Program-made: the position numbers and the translations under genes
Source of the DNA: Blastomonas sp. AAP53
Lineage (GTDB): Bacteria > Pseudomonadota > Alphaproteobacteria > Sphingomonadales > Sphingomonadaceae
Length of the DNA stretch: 64,000 nucleotides
Assembly: GCF_000331245.1 (NCBI RefSeq)
Contig: NZ_ANFZ01000006.1
Location: 186,001-250,000, forward strand
Reading direction: 5' to 3'
Notes under the pieces: generated by a model
What the model saw: only the letters and a program-made list of their open reading frames with translations
The model's database searches: none
What the model was told of the DNA's origin: nothing
In this document: in pieces, positions 36,359-44,711 of the stretch
How positions within the stretch are numbered: the first letter of the stretch is position 1
Layout of the letters: every line of letters starts with the position of its first letter

Positions 36359-36481
36359 GCATAAGCTCCTTGGCGTTTGGATCTGCTCACCAATCGAGCG
36401 AAGGGCGGCGCACGGCTGCGCAACCTTGCGCTGGTCCCGGCGGATGTCCGGACGATAGCACCACAGCGTGAAACAAGCGAA

Positions 36482-36700
36482 CTATACCTGAGGCATGTCC
36501 GTTTCGTCCTTCGGCGGACGGCCTCGGGGCCGCTGCTCGGGCGCGGCCACCCTGATCCCCCGCCGCGCCAACGCCTCGCGCAGCAGCACCTCGATTTCCG
36601 CATTGACGCTGCGGAACTCGGCTGCCGCTGCGCGCTCGATTGCCGCGTGAAGCGACGGTTCGAGGCGCAGGGCGAAGGGTTTCTTGGGCGGCGCAGCCAT
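36482..36700 (-). CDS. Arc-like ribbon-helix-helix DNA-binding protein
   Basis: The 72-residue protein begins with KKPFALRLEPSLHAAIERAAAAEFRSVNAEIEVLL: a beta strand with basic and polar side chains, helix, turn and second helix, the ribbon-helix-helix fold of Arc/MetJ-type repressors. The C-terminus is basic and Pro-rich (RPRGRPPKDE, an AT-hook-like GRP). It starts 8 bases after the SPFH gene, so the two are cotranscribed. It is a good candidate autoregulator of that operon. Confidence 0.8.
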   Translation of the reverse strand: MAAPPKKPFALRLEPSLHAAIERAAAAEFRSVNAEIEVLLREALARRGIRVAAPEQRPRGRPPKDETDMPQV

Positions 36701-36708
36701 GGCTCAGA

Positions 36709-37620
36709 TCAATAGAGCGACCCGGCGTTGACCACCGGCTGGGTATCGCGCTCGCCGCACAGCACGACCATCAGGTTGGATACCATCGCTGCCTTCCGCT
36801 CGTCGTCGAGGTTGACGACATTCTTCTCGCTCAGCAGCGCCAGCGCGTGTTCGACCATCGTCACCGCGCCCTCGACCAGCCGCGCACGCGCAGCGACCAC
36901 GGCTTCGGCCTGCTGACGGCGCAGCATCGACTGGGCGATCTCAGGCGCATAGGCCAGATGCGTCAGCCGGCATTCGTCGATCTGCACGCCAGCGGCGGCG
37001 ACGCGCTCCTGCAGTTGCTTTTCCAGCTCGTGGCTCACCTCTTCGGCATCGCCGCGCAGCGTGACCTCGTCGACATTGAAATCGTCATAGGGGTAGCGTG
37101 CGCCGATCACGCGGACCGCGCTCTCGATCTGGATGTCGACGAACTCCTGGTAATTCTCGACATCGAACAGTGCCTTCGAGGTGTCTGCCACGCGCCACAC
37201 GACGTTGGTCGCGATCTCGATGGGGTTGCCGCGCAGATCGTTGACCTTCACCTTTTCCGACGTGACGTTGTGAACGCGCACCGAAATCTTCTTGCGGCTC
37301 AGCCACGGCCAGCGCCAGCGCAGCCCGGTGTTGCGATCGGTACCCTTGTAGCTGCCGAACAGCTGGATCGCCGCCGCCTCGTTGGGGTTCAGCATGTAGA
37401 AGCCGCTGATGATCAGCAGGAATGCAAGCGCACCAATGGCAGCGATGGCCAATCCCACCAGATTGCCACCCTTAGCCATGGCCACACCCAGCACCGGCAT
37501 CGCCATCGACACAAGCATCAGCAAGAGGAAGAGATAGCCATTGAACGTGCTGGCCTGGCTTTCATGGCTGGCCACCATGGCCCCCGTTGGCTGGCTGCCG
37601 ATTGGCGAATGGTCCTGCAT
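36709..37620 (-). CDS. SPFH/Band 7 domain membrane protein
   Basis: This 303-residue protein has two membrane segments (about residues 28-45 and 54-75) and then an SPFH/Band 7 domain (LNPNEAAAIQLFGSYKGTDRNTGLRW, SVRVHNVTSEKVKVNDLRG, EIATNVVWRVADTSKALF) and a helical region (AEEVSHELEKQLQERVAAAGVQI, EAVVAARARLVEGA) that drives oligomer formation. Such proteins organise membrane microdomains or protease complexes. Its start has GGAGGGAG upstream and a palindrome-covered -10 box, and an Arc-like gene follows directly. Confidence 0.88.
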   Translation of the reverse strand: MQDHSPIGSQPTGAMVASHESQASTFNGYLFLLLMLVSMAMPVLGVAMAKGGNLVGLAIAAIGALAFLLIISGFYMLNPNEAAAIQLFGSYKGTDRNTGLRWRWPWLSRKKISVRVHNVTSEKVKVNDLRGNPIEIATNVVWRVADTSKALFDVENYQEFVDIQIESAVRVIGARYPYDDFNVDEVTLRGDAEEVSHELEKQLQERVAAAGVQIDECRLTHLAYAPEIAQSMLRRQQAEAVVAARARLVEGAVTMVEHALALLSEKNVVNLDDERKAAMVSNLMVVLCGERDTQPVVNAGSLY

Positions 37621-37644
37621 GCGAAACTCCCTCCGATTCGAAAA

Positions 37645-37665
37645 TATGATATCATAATTATATCA
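37645..37665 (-). promoter_or_regulatory. Candidate promoter and operator of the SPFH/Arc-like operon
   Basis: On the minus strand the -10 box TATAAT (37657-37662) is overlapped by two nested symmetric elements: a perfect 12-bp palindrome TATGATATCATA (37645-37656) and a TGATAT / ATATCA pair (37647-37652 and 37660-37665). The site is 25-45 bases upstream of the SPFH start. The layout is that of a repressor site over a promoter; the cotranscribed ribbon-helix-helix protein is the obvious candidate to bind it. No clear -35 is present. Confidence 0.45.
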
Positions 37666-37833
37666 AAAATCGCACGCGGCAAGAGGGTTTGCGCCTGGGG
37701 CAGGGGGAAATATGCAGTCCGTCACAACCGGCATTCGACGGTCTGCTATCTCAGCAGTCGAACGGTTCATCGCCATAGGAAACCGTTTCGCCGTCCATGC
37801 GTAATGCAACGGACACTTCTGAGGAAACCGCTC

Positions 37834-38112
37834 ATGACGATGCACTATCCCATGCTCGCCTTCGATCCCGCCACGGCATTGGCGGCAGGCCGTTCATTTG
37901 CCCGGCGGATCGCCGAGCGCGGCTTCATGCCCCTGTACCGTTCGGGCGATGTCAATCACTGCCCCGGGTGTGGCGGCAAGAGCTGGCATGTCGGACGGAT
38001 GAGCGCGGAATGTGCGATCTGCGAGACGGCGATCCCGCTGGCAGATGTCGCCGCGCAGCCGATGCAGCCGCTTTATCACGTAACCCGCAGCCGGACCGTA
38101 TCAGCTGATTGA
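37834..38112 (+). CDS. Small zinc-ribbon protein, unknown
   Basis: This 92-residue protein has two CxxC pairs, CPGC and CAIC (NHCPGCGGKSW ... ECAICETAIPL), which together make a plausible zinc ribbon. The rest is Ala/Arg-rich (ATALAAGRSFARRIAERGF). The ATG at 37834 has GAGG at 37821-37824. I recognise no named family; proteins like this can bind nucleic acid or protein. It ends 23 bases before a convergent hemerythrin-like gene. Confidence 0.65.
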   Translation: MTMHYPMLAFDPATALAAGRSFARRIAERGFMPLYRSGDVNHCPGCGGKSWHVGRMSAECAICETAIPLADVAAQPMQPLYHVTRSRTVSAD

Positions 38113-38135
38113 CAGCGGGTGTCGCAGGTGTCGCG

Positions 38136-38564
38136 CTATGCGTTGCCGCGCACCATTCTGCCCAGCACAGCCGGGTAGAATGCCTTTTCTTCCCAGCGGA
38201 CGCGTGCTTGAAGCCGCTCGCTCAGTCCGTTGAACACGGTCAGGAAACCATCCGGGTCACTGGTCACCTTGCGCTGCGGCCAGCTGGCATTGCATTCCAT
38301 TAGGTCGCCGCGCCATGCGAGAAGTTCGTCGTGGAATCTGCGGATGAGGGCCGTTTTCGCAGGGTCATCCCGCAGGCGGGGCGCGTGGGCGTTGATCAGC
38401 GCAATCTCTTCACCGCAATGAACATTGACCATCTTCGACAGCGCCATGCGCTGTGCGGGAAGATCCCGCAATGCTTCGGATGACCCCGTCGATACCGTCG
38501 CCACAATTCCCTTGGCCATGCCGACAAGCTGGTCATGATGGTCGGCAAATGCTGTGCTCGTCAT
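38136..38564 (-). CDS. Hemerythrin-like four-helix-bundle protein
   Basis: The 142-residue protein follows the hemerythrin/DUF2383-like pattern: ADHHDQLVG at the start, HCGEEIAL (HxxxE), FHDELLAWRGDL and RVRWEEKAFYPAV near the end. Some of the usual di-iron ligands are missing: the third helix has only one His and the last-helix His is Arg (RVRWEE). It could bind a single metal or serve a non-oxygen role. Start MTSTAFADHHDQ. Confidence 0.6.
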   Translation of the reverse strand: MTSTAFADHHDQLVGMAKGIVATVSTGSSEALRDLPAQRMALSKMVNVHCGEEIALINAHAPRLRDDPAKTALIRRFHDELLAWRGDLMECNASWPQRKVTSDPDGFLTVFNGLSERLQARVRWEEKAFYPAVLGRMVRGNA

Positions 38565-38714
38565 GAACCGTGCCCGTCCTAGCGATGCCCACCGGCAGAA
38601 GGTGGCACCGTCTGCGCAGTTTTAAGTTGGCTAAGTTTACAGGAGGTTACCGCTTGCACCGTTCGTCGCACTGATCCACTCTGGCTTATCCAAGCCATCG
38701 AGGGGTCAGCCACA

Positions 38715-40256
38715 ATGTCCACATCAAGCCCATCTTCCGCCAGTCGCCGCGACATGCTCCGCTCGGCGGCCCTGCTTGGATCCGGCGTGGCGCTGACGGC
38801 CGGCGGTGGCGCTGCCATTGCAGCGGCAGACAGCGAGATGGCGCGGATCCGCAAGGCGGCCGAAAGCAACCGCGATGCCGACATCCGGCGCATCCAGGAC
38901 TGGATAAAGCTGCCCTCGATCGCGGCGGAAAATCTCAACATGGCAGAAGGCGCTGCCTATATGGCCGACCTTGCCAGGTCGGCAGGCTTCACTGGCGTCA
39001 CCACGGTGCCATCCGATGGCCACCCCGGCGTATTCGGCGTAATGGACAACGGTGCCAAGCGGACGCTGGGCATCTATTTCATGTACGACGTCAAGCAGTT
39101 CGATCCGGCGGAATGGTCCTCGCCGCCGCTGGAGGCGCGCATCGTCGACAAGCCCGGCTGGGGCAAGGCGATTGTCGGGCGCGGCGCGATCAACCAGAAG
39201 GGCCCGCAGGCGACCTTCCTGGCCGCGCTGCACGCCATGAAAGACGCCGGCGTCAAGCTGCCGGTCAACATCGTGTTGCTCGCAGAAGGCGAGGAAGAGA
39301 TCGGGTCGCCCAACTTCAGGCAGATTGCCACCAACCCCGGGGTGCTGGCCGCTCTCAAGCGCTGCGAGGGCATCTTCATTCCCGCATGCTGGCAGGGCGC
39401 AAATGGCGAGGTGCAGGTCAACCTGGGTTCCAAGGGCATCATCGAGCTCGAACTGATTGCCAGCGGAGAAAAATGGGGGCGCGGGCCGAAGGGCGACGTG
39501 CATTCCAGCTACAAGGCGATGATCGATTCCCCGACCTGGCGGCTGGTGCAGGCGCTGCAAACCCTTGTCTCGGCTGATGGCAACAACGTCGTCATCGGCG
39601 GCTGGTCAGAGAATGTCCGCCCGCTGACGGCGCGCGAAAAGGCGCTGATCGCAGAAGCGGCCAGAGGCATGGACGAGGCCCAGATGAAGGCGTCGTTCGG
39701 CGTCACCCACTGGATCGATAATCTTCCGCTCGAACAGGCGCTTGTCCGGCTGGCGCAGGAGCCAACCGCCAATATCGAGGGGCTCGTCGCGGGCTATACC
39801 GGCCCCGGTGGCAAGACCGTGCTGCCCGGCAGGGCGGTCGCCAAGCTCGACTTCCGCCTCGTCCCCAACCAGACCCGCGCCGAAGCCGAAGCCAAGCTGC
39901 GAGCGCATCTCGACAGCCAAGGCTTTACCGACATCGAGGCCAATGTCTCGGGCGGCTATGACCCCACCGAGGTCGCCGAGGACAGCCTGCTGATCAAGGC
40001 GGAAATGGCCGCCTATGCCAAGATGGGGGTGAAGGCCAATCTGAACCCGCGGCTGGCGGGATCGTGGCCGGGCGCAGTGTTCACCGCCCCCCCGGTGAGC
40101 ATCCCCGCCGGCCATTTCGGCATCGGCCATGGCAGCGGCGCGCATGCCCCCGACGAATATTTCGTGGTGGACTCCAGCAACCCCAAGGTTGCCGGGATCA
40201 CCGATGCGACCATGGGTTTTGTCGAGATGCTCTACCAGATGGCCGCTGTCCGCTAG
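38715..40256 (+). CDS. Tat-exported M20-family protein with altered metal ligands
   Basis: The 513-residue protein has a twin-arginine signal (SRRDMLRSAALLGSGVALT) and M20 dipeptidase architecture. Landmarks are FMYDVKQFDPAEWSSPP (the first metal His of the usual GHYDVQP is Met123), GRGAINQKGP (the bridging Asp of the usual DDKG is Asn160), AEGEEEIGS (Glu194/195 intact) and the late GHGSGAHAPDE (His intact). Two of the usual ligand positions are thus substituted. It may bind one metal or use a different mechanism. GAGGGG precedes the ATG. Confidence 0.82.
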   Translation: MSTSSPSSASRRDMLRSAALLGSGVALTAGGGAAIAAADSEMARIRKAAESNRDADIRRIQDWIKLPSIAAENLNMAEGAAYMADLARSAGFTGVTTVPSDGHPGVFGVMDNGAKRTLGIYFMYDVKQFDPAEWSSPPLEARIVDKPGWGKAIVGRGAINQKGPQATFLAALHAMKDAGVKLPVNIVLLAEGEEEIGSPNFRQIATNPGVLAALKRCEGIFIPACWQGANGEVQVNLGSKGIIELELIASGEKWGRGPKGDVHSSYKAMIDSPTWRLVQALQTLVSADGNNVVIGGWSENVRPLTAREKALIAEAARGMDEAQMKASFGVTHWIDNLPLEQALVRLAQEPTANIEGLVAGYTGPGGKTVLPGRAVAKLDFRLVPNQTRAEAEAKLRAHLDSQGFTDIEANVSGGYDPTEVAEDSLLIKAEMAAYAKMGVKANLNPRLAGSWPGAVFTAPPVSIPAGHFGIGHGSGAHAPDEYFVVDSSNPKVAGITDATMGFVEMLYQMAAVR

Positions 40257-40316
40257 GCGGTCGCGAACCGCGCGTCGTGCTTGCAGCCGCGCGCCTGCCA
40301 CTGCATGACAGCGCGC

Positions 40317-41438
40317 ATGAAGATCACCGCAGCCATTCTCGATAGCATCGGCCACACCGGCCCGTTTGCCGATAGCCACCCGTTGCGCCTCGCCGAGGTC
40401 GATCTCGCTCCGCCGGGTGCGGACGAGATGCTGGTCAAGATCGAGGCGGCGGGGCTGTGCCATAGCGACCTTTCGGTCATCAACGGCGACCGGCCGCGTC
40501 CGATGCCGATGGCTCTGGGGCATGAGGCAGTCGCGACCGTCATCGAACCGGGCGCGATCGCCGCCAAGCATTTCGCGCCGGGCGACCGCGTGGTGCTGAG
40601 CTTCCTGCCCCTGTGCGGATATTGCCCCAGCTGCCATTCGGGTGAGGGATATCTCTGCGGCAACGGTGCGGCGGCGAATGGCGCGGGCACGTTGCTGGGC
40701 GGCGAGCGGCGTCTGTCCGAGAACGGCACGCCGGTGCAGCATCATCTGGGTTCGTCGGCATTTGCCAGCCATGCGGTGGTCGACCGGCGCTCGGCGGTGA
40801 AGATCGACAGCGACATTCCGGTGGAGATTGCAGCTCTCTTCGGCTGCGCGGTGCTGACCGGCGCGGGCGCGGTGCTCAACAGCGGCGCGTTGCGCGCGGG
40901 CGAAAGCGTGGTCGTCTATGGCCTGGGCGGCGTCGGCCTTGCCGCGCTGATGGCAGCGATCGCGGGCGGCGCGCATCCGGTGATCGCGATCGACCCGGTG
41001 CCCGCCAAGCGCGCGCTGGCGCTGGAACTGGGCGCGCTCGCCGCCGTCGATCCGCAAGATGGCGAGGACGCGGTGATCGCGGCATTGGGCCGCAAGCCCG
41101 ATCTGGTGATCGAGACCGTCGGCAAGGCGGCAGTGCTGGCCAAGGCGTACGGCCTGGCGCGGCGCGGCGGGCGGATCGTCACCGTGGGCCTGCCCAACCC
41201 GGCGGACATGCTCTCGATCCCCGCGGTCTCTTTGGTCGGCGACGGCAAGACGCTGATGGGCAGCTACATGGGCAACGCCATCCCCTCGCGCGACATCCCC
41301 CGCTACATTGCTTTGTGGCGCGCAGGCCGGATGCCGGTGGAGAAACTGCTGAGCTCGGTGAGCCCGCTGTCCGAGATCAACGCGCTGTTCGATGAACTGG
41401 CGAGCGGGACGGCGATTAGGCAGGTGGTGGTGCCTTAA
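40317..41438 (+). CDS. Zinc-dependent alcohol dehydrogenase
   Basis: This 373-residue medium-chain dehydrogenase has catalytic-zinc residues in AGLCHSDLS, GHEAVATV and FGCAVLTG; a structural-zinc loop CGYCPSCHSGEGYLC with four Cys; and the NAD-binding GLGGVGLAAL. It oxidises an alcohol to an aldehyde with NAD, in the class III/formaldehyde-like subset of zinc ADHs. ATG 40317 is preferred to upstream methionines. It stands alone; a repeat element follows immediately. Confidence 0.88.
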   Translation: MKITAAILDSIGHTGPFADSHPLRLAEVDLAPPGADEMLVKIEAAGLCHSDLSVINGDRPRPMPMALGHEAVATVIEPGAIAAKHFAPGDRVVLSFLPLCGYCPSCHSGEGYLCGNGAAANGAGTLLGGERRLSENGTPVQHHLGSSAFASHAVVDRRSAVKIDSDIPVEIAALFGCAVLTGAGAVLNSGALRAGESVVVYGLGGVGLAALMAAIAGGAHPVIAIDPVPAKRALALELGALAAVDPQDGEDAVIAALGRKPDLVIETVGKAAVLAKAYGLARRGGRIVTVGLPNPADMLSIPAVSLVGDGKTLMGSYMGNAIPSRDIPRYIALWRAGRMPVEKLLSSVSPLSEINALFDELASGTAIRQVVVP

Positions 41439-41446
41439 GTAACACC

Positions 41447-41552
41447 GTCCACTCAGCCTGAGCTTGTTGAAGGCCCGACTATACGGCTAAAGTGGGCGCG
41501 GGTCCTTCGACTTCGCGGGCTGCGCCCGCTGCTCAGGATGAGCGGGGGTGGT
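41447..41552. repeat. Copy 1 of a ~105-bp composite repeat
   Basis: This unit contains the arm ACTCAGCCTGAGCTTGTTGAAGG (41451-41473), a spacer, GGTCCTTCGACTTCGCGGGC and GCTGCTCAGGATGAGCGGGGG. Copy 2 at 41899-42010 is in the same orientation and reads nearly the same from end to end, so the pair forms direct repeats flanking the gene at 41588-41854. The arm belongs to the CCGCTCAGCCTGAGCCTGTCGAAGG family seen also at 46017-46121. Confidence 0.75.
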
Positions 41553-41587
41553 TAGGCAGTTTTTCACGAGGATTGAAGTTTGACGCT

Positions 41588-41854
41588 TCAATTGAGCAAA
41601 CGGCTTTCATGGGGTTCGATTTGTTGCTCGGTTCCCGGTGGATATTCTCTCAGGTGCAAATCCCAATCTTCACCGGCCCGGATTAGCTGAATGTGAAAAC
41701 TCGGCCCTTCCCCTCCGCTGTTCATATACCAGCAATGGATAAGATTGCCGTCGACAGCTAAGAATTCAATGCCTTCAGCATGGACATAAGAGCCAATTTG
41801 CTGGTGAATTGCTTCTGCGATATCGAGCGCGCCAATGCGTTTTAACCGGGCCAT
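41588..41854 (-). CDS. Orphan protein of 88 residues between direct repeats
   Basis: I do not recognise it. It reads MARLKRIGALDIAEAIHQQIG with two plausible amphipathic helices, then beta-rich HAEGIEFLAVDG and HIQLIRAGEDWDLHLREY. There is no signal peptide. Its base composition is visibly lower in GC than the genes on either side and it is flanked by two ~105-bp direct repeats. GGGGA ends directly at the ATG, so the ribosome binding site is weak. Probably a foreign or recently acquired gene. Confidence 0.5.
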   Translation of the reverse strand: MARLKRIGALDIAEAIHQQIGSYVHAEGIEFLAVDGNLIHCWYMNSGGEGPSFHIQLIRAGEDWDLHLREYPPGTEQQIEPHESRLLN

Positions 41855-41898
41855 TCCCCATGTATTTATCTAGCCATGACTAATTGCAAGTCACAAAC

Positions 41899-42010
41899 TC
41901 CGCTCAGCCTGAGCCTGTCGAAGGCCCCGCTATATGGCCAGCGTGGGCGCGGGTCCTTCGACTTCGCGGGCTAAAGCCCGCTGCTCAGGATGAGCGGGGG
42001 TGGTGCGGGG
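41899..42010. repeat. Copy 2 of the ~105-bp composite repeat
   Basis: CGCTCAGCCTGAGCCTGTCG at 41901-41920, then GGTCCTTCGACTTCGCGGGC and GCTGCTCAGGATGAGCGGGGG, in the same order and orientation as copy 1 at 41447-41552 with only scattered differences. Together with the next element it fills the 319 bases between the orphan gene and the LysR gene; I see no gene there. Confidence 0.75.
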
Positions 42011-42022
42011 TTCGCCGAATTG

Positions 42023-42160
42023 CCCTCTCCCCTTGCGGGAGAGGGAGGAGACGCCGCAGGCGTCGGAGGGAGAGGGGGTGTGCGCTTCCCCCCTCTCAAC
42101 TGCGGCTAGCGAACTGCGCTCGCAAGCCTTCGTATCTCTCCCGCGAGGGGAGAGAGGGAT
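42023..42160. repeat. CTCTCCC-type hairpin repeats
   Basis: Arms 42023-42031 and 42037-42045 (CCCTCTCCC / GGGAGAGGG) form a 9-bp stem; a second stem CTCTCCC-GCGAG-GGGAGAG lies at 42136-42154, with the Ser/Gly-type GGAGGGAGAGGGGG stretch between. These are another family of sphingomonad-type palindromes, placed at the 3' end of the LysR gene. Confidence 0.65.
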
Positions 42161-42173
42161 GTTGTTGCGAGCC

Positions 42174-43073
42174 TCAGGTGGCGGGGGTATCAACCACCCC
42201 CGGCGCGATCTTCCGCGCGACGTCATCCAGCCAGCCGATAAACGCATCCACCCGCGCGAGCTTGCGCATGTCGCGGTGTACGACCAGCCAGAAGCTGCGG
42301 TGGATGGTCACGCTGCCTTCCAGCACGCGCTCCAGCCGCGCGTTCTGCTCTCCCATGAAGCACGGCAAAATGCCCACGCCCGCCCCGGACGCGATCAGGC
42401 TGTGCTGCACGTTGATGCTCGAGCTGGTCAGCACCGGCTCCAGCCCGGGGCCGATCTCGTCGAGATAGCGCAGTTCGTCGGCATAGATGAAATCGGGGAT
42501 ATAGCCGATCAGCGGGTGGCGGCGCAGGTCGTCCACGCTGGCAATCGGCCCGGCGGCGGCGAGGTAATCGCGGTCCGCGTAGACGCCGAGCTGATAGTCG
42601 ACCAGCTTGCGCACCTTGAGCGGCCCGGCAGTCGGCCGCGAAAGCATGATCGCCAGGTCCGCTTCGCGCTTGCTCGGGTTGAGGAAGCCGTTGGTCGCGA
42701 CCAGCTCGATGCGGATCGCGGGGTGGCGGCGGTGGAAATCGGGGAGGTTGCGCGCAATGATCCATGCGGCGAACCCCTCGGCAACACTGACCCGGATGGT
42801 TCCGGCAAACACCGTCTGCTCGCCGGTCAGCTCGGTGCGCGCATCGACCAACGATTGCTCTGCGCCTTCCGCATAATGCAGCAGCTTGCGGCCATGTTCG
42901 GTGAGCGCGATGCCCTTGCCGCTCGCCTCGAACAATGTGGATTGCAGGTCGCCCGACAGCCGCGCGAGCCTCCGCGCCACGGTGGTCGGGTCGATCTCGA
43001 GCCGCCGCGCGGCTTCCGCCACAGAGCCCGCGCGCGCGAGCATCAGGAAGATGCGCAGATCGTCCCAGTTCAT
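42174..43073 (-). CDS. LysR-family transcriptional regulator
   Basis: The 299-residue protein has an N-terminal winged helix-turn-helix (DDLRIFLMLARAGSVAEAARRLEIDPTTVARRLARL) and a periplasmic-binding-like effector domain (EGFAAWIIARNLPDFHRRHPAIRIELV, DLAIMLSRP). It is divergent from mmsA with 123 bases between, so it probably regulates the mmsA-VOC-mmsB genes (inference); its inducer may be a valine-pathway intermediate. Its stop is followed by repeat DNA. Confidence 0.9.
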   Translation of the reverse strand: MNWDDLRIFLMLARAGSVAEAARRLEIDPTTVARRLARLSGDLQSTLFEASGKGIALTEHGRKLLHYAEGAEQSLVDARTELTGEQTVFAGTIRVSVAEGFAAWIIARNLPDFHRRHPAIRIELVATNGFLNPSKREADLAIMLSRPTAGPLKVRKLVDYQLGVYADRDYLAAAGPIASVDDLRRHPLIGYIPDFIYADELRYLDEIGPGLEPVLTSSSINVQHSLIASGAGVGILPCFMGEQNARLERVLEGSVTIHRSFWLVVHRDMRKLARVDAFIGWLDDVARKIAPGVVDTPAT

Positions 43074-43196
43074 ATCGCACCCGCTCTCCGACCATGGCTT
43101 TTATGCAGCCTGTTGTGACGTTTTTACGCAATTGCTTGCAGTTATGCCAGAGGCTAATGCGCTCCCTAAGCGACAAGCACATTCAGGAGAGCGATC
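43074..43196. promoter_or_regulatory. Divergent control region between LysR gene and mmsA
   Basis: The 123-base region must hold both promoters. It is more AT-rich than the flanks in its centre and contains the perfect palindrome GCAATTGC (43128-43135) within TTTTTACGCAATTGCTTGCAG, the type of symmetric site a LysR tetramer uses. AGGAG at 43185-43189 is the mmsA ribosome binding site. I cannot place -35/-10 boxes securely. Confidence 0.35.
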
Positions 43197-44696
43197 ATGC
43201 GCACCGTCACCCACCGTCTGGCCAGCGGGACCACCGTCCCCGCCAGCCCCCGCCAGTCCGACATTTTCGATCCCAATAGCGGCACCGTGCAGGCCAAGGT
43301 CGATCTGGGCGACAAGGCCGTGCTCGATGCTGCGGTCGATGCCGCGCTCGCCGCGCAACCCGCCTGGGCCGCGACCAACCCGCAGCGCCGCGCCCGCGTG
43401 ATGTTCAACTTCAAGGCGCTGGTCGAAGCGAACATCGATGAACTCGCCGCGCTCCTTTCCAGCGAGCACGGCAAGGTCCATGCCGACGCCAAGGGCGATA
43501 TCCAGCGCGGGCTTGAGGTCATCGAATTCTGCTGCGGTATCCCGCACGCCTCGAAGGGCGAGTATACGCATGGCGCGGGCCCGGGCATCGATGTCTATTC
43601 GATGCGGCTGCCGATCGGCATCGGCGCTGGCATCACGCCGTTCAACTTTCCCGCGATGATCCCGATGTGGATGTTCGGCCCCGCGATCGCCACCGGCAAC
43701 GCCTTCATCCTCAAGCCTAGCGAGCGCGACCCCTCGGTGCCGGTGCGCCTGGCCGAACTGATGAGCGAGGCGGGGCTGCCCGATGGCATTCTGCAGGTCG
43801 TCCACGGCGACAAGGAAATGGTCGACGCGATCCTCGATCACCCCGCGATTGCTGGCGTGTCGTTCGTCGGATCGTCCGATGTCGCGCATTATCTCTACCA
43901 GCGCGGCGTTGCTGCCGGAAAGCGCGTCCAGGCGATGGGCGGCGCGAAGAACCATGGCATCGTCATGCCCGATGCCGATCTCGACCAGGTGGTCAAGGAT
44001 CTCGCAGGCGCTGCCTTCGGCTCGGCGGGTGAACGCTGCATGGCGCTGCCGGTCGTCGTCCCCGTGGGCGACGAGACCGCCGACCGCCTGCGCGCCAAGC
44101 TGATCCCCGCGATCGAGAAACTGCGCCTTGGCGTCTCGTCCGATCCCGATGCCGATTACGGCCCCGTCGTCACCGCCGCGCACAAGGCCAAGGTCGAAGG
44201 CTGGATCCAGACCTGCGTCGATGAAGGCGCAGAGCTGGTCGTCGATGGCCGTGGCTTCACGCTGCAGGGTCACGAGAACGGCTTCTTCGTTGGCCCTACC
44301 TTGTTCGACCACGTTACCACCGAGATGAGCAGCTACAAGGAAGAGATCTTCGGCCCCGTGCTGCAGATCGTCCGCGCCAAGGATTTCGAGGAAGCGGTCG
44401 CGCTGCCCAGCAAGCACCAGTATGGCAACGGCGTCGCGATCTTCACCCGCAACGGCCACGCGGCGCGCGAATTTGCCGCGCGGGTCAATGTCGGCATGGT
44501 CGGCATCAACGTGCCGATCCCGGTGCCGGTCGCCTACCACACCTTCGGCGGCTGGAAGCGCAGCGCGTTCGGCGACACCAACCAGCACGGCATGGAAGGC
44601 GTGAAGTTCTGGACCAAGGTCAAGACGATCACCTCGCGCTGGCCCGACGGCGCGGTCGATGGCGGCAACGCCTTCGTCATCCCGACAATGGGTTGA
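43197..44696 (+). CDS. mmsA: CoA-acylating methylmalonate-semialdehyde dehydrogenase
   Basis: MmsA converts methylmalonate semialdehyde to propionyl-CoA (and malonate semialdehyde to acetyl-CoA) in valine and inositol breakdown. The 499-residue aldehyde dehydrogenase shows FNFPAMIPMWMFGPAIA, LKPSERDPSVP and the Cys281 nucleophile in GSAGERCMALP, with no general-base Glu in the NAD-ALDH position, as expected of the CoA-dependent family. Followed by a VOC gene and mmsB in the same direction. Confidence 0.95.
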   Translation: MRTVTHRLASGTTVPASPRQSDIFDPNSGTVQAKVDLGDKAVLDAAVDAALAAQPAWAATNPQRRARVMFNFKALVEANIDELAALLSSEHGKVHADAKGDIQRGLEVIEFCCGIPHASKGEYTHGAGPGIDVYSMRLPIGIGAGITPFNFPAMIPMWMFGPAIATGNAFILKPSERDPSVPVRLAELMSEAGLPDGILQVVHGDKEMVDAILDHPAIAGVSFVGSSDVAHYLYQRGVAAGKRVQAMGGAKNHGIVMPDADLDQVVKDLAGAAFGSAGERCMALPVVVPVGDETADRLRAKLIPAIEKLRLGVSSDPDADYGPVVTAAHKAKVEGWIQTCVDEGAELVVDGRGFTLQGHENGFFVGPTLFDHVTTEMSSYKEEIFGPVLQIVRAKDFEEAVALPSKHQYGNGVAIFTRNGHAAREFAARVNVGMVGINVPIPVPVAYHTFGGWKRSAFGDTNQHGMEGVKFWTKVKTITSRWPDGAVDGGNAFVIPTMG

Positions 44697-44711
44697 TTGG
44701 GGGCTGATTGC

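Noticed and set aside
36640-37833. Upstream extension of the zinc-ribbon gene frame across the SPFH gene
   Set aside because: The extension is antisense to SPFH; the proper start with GAGG is at 37834.
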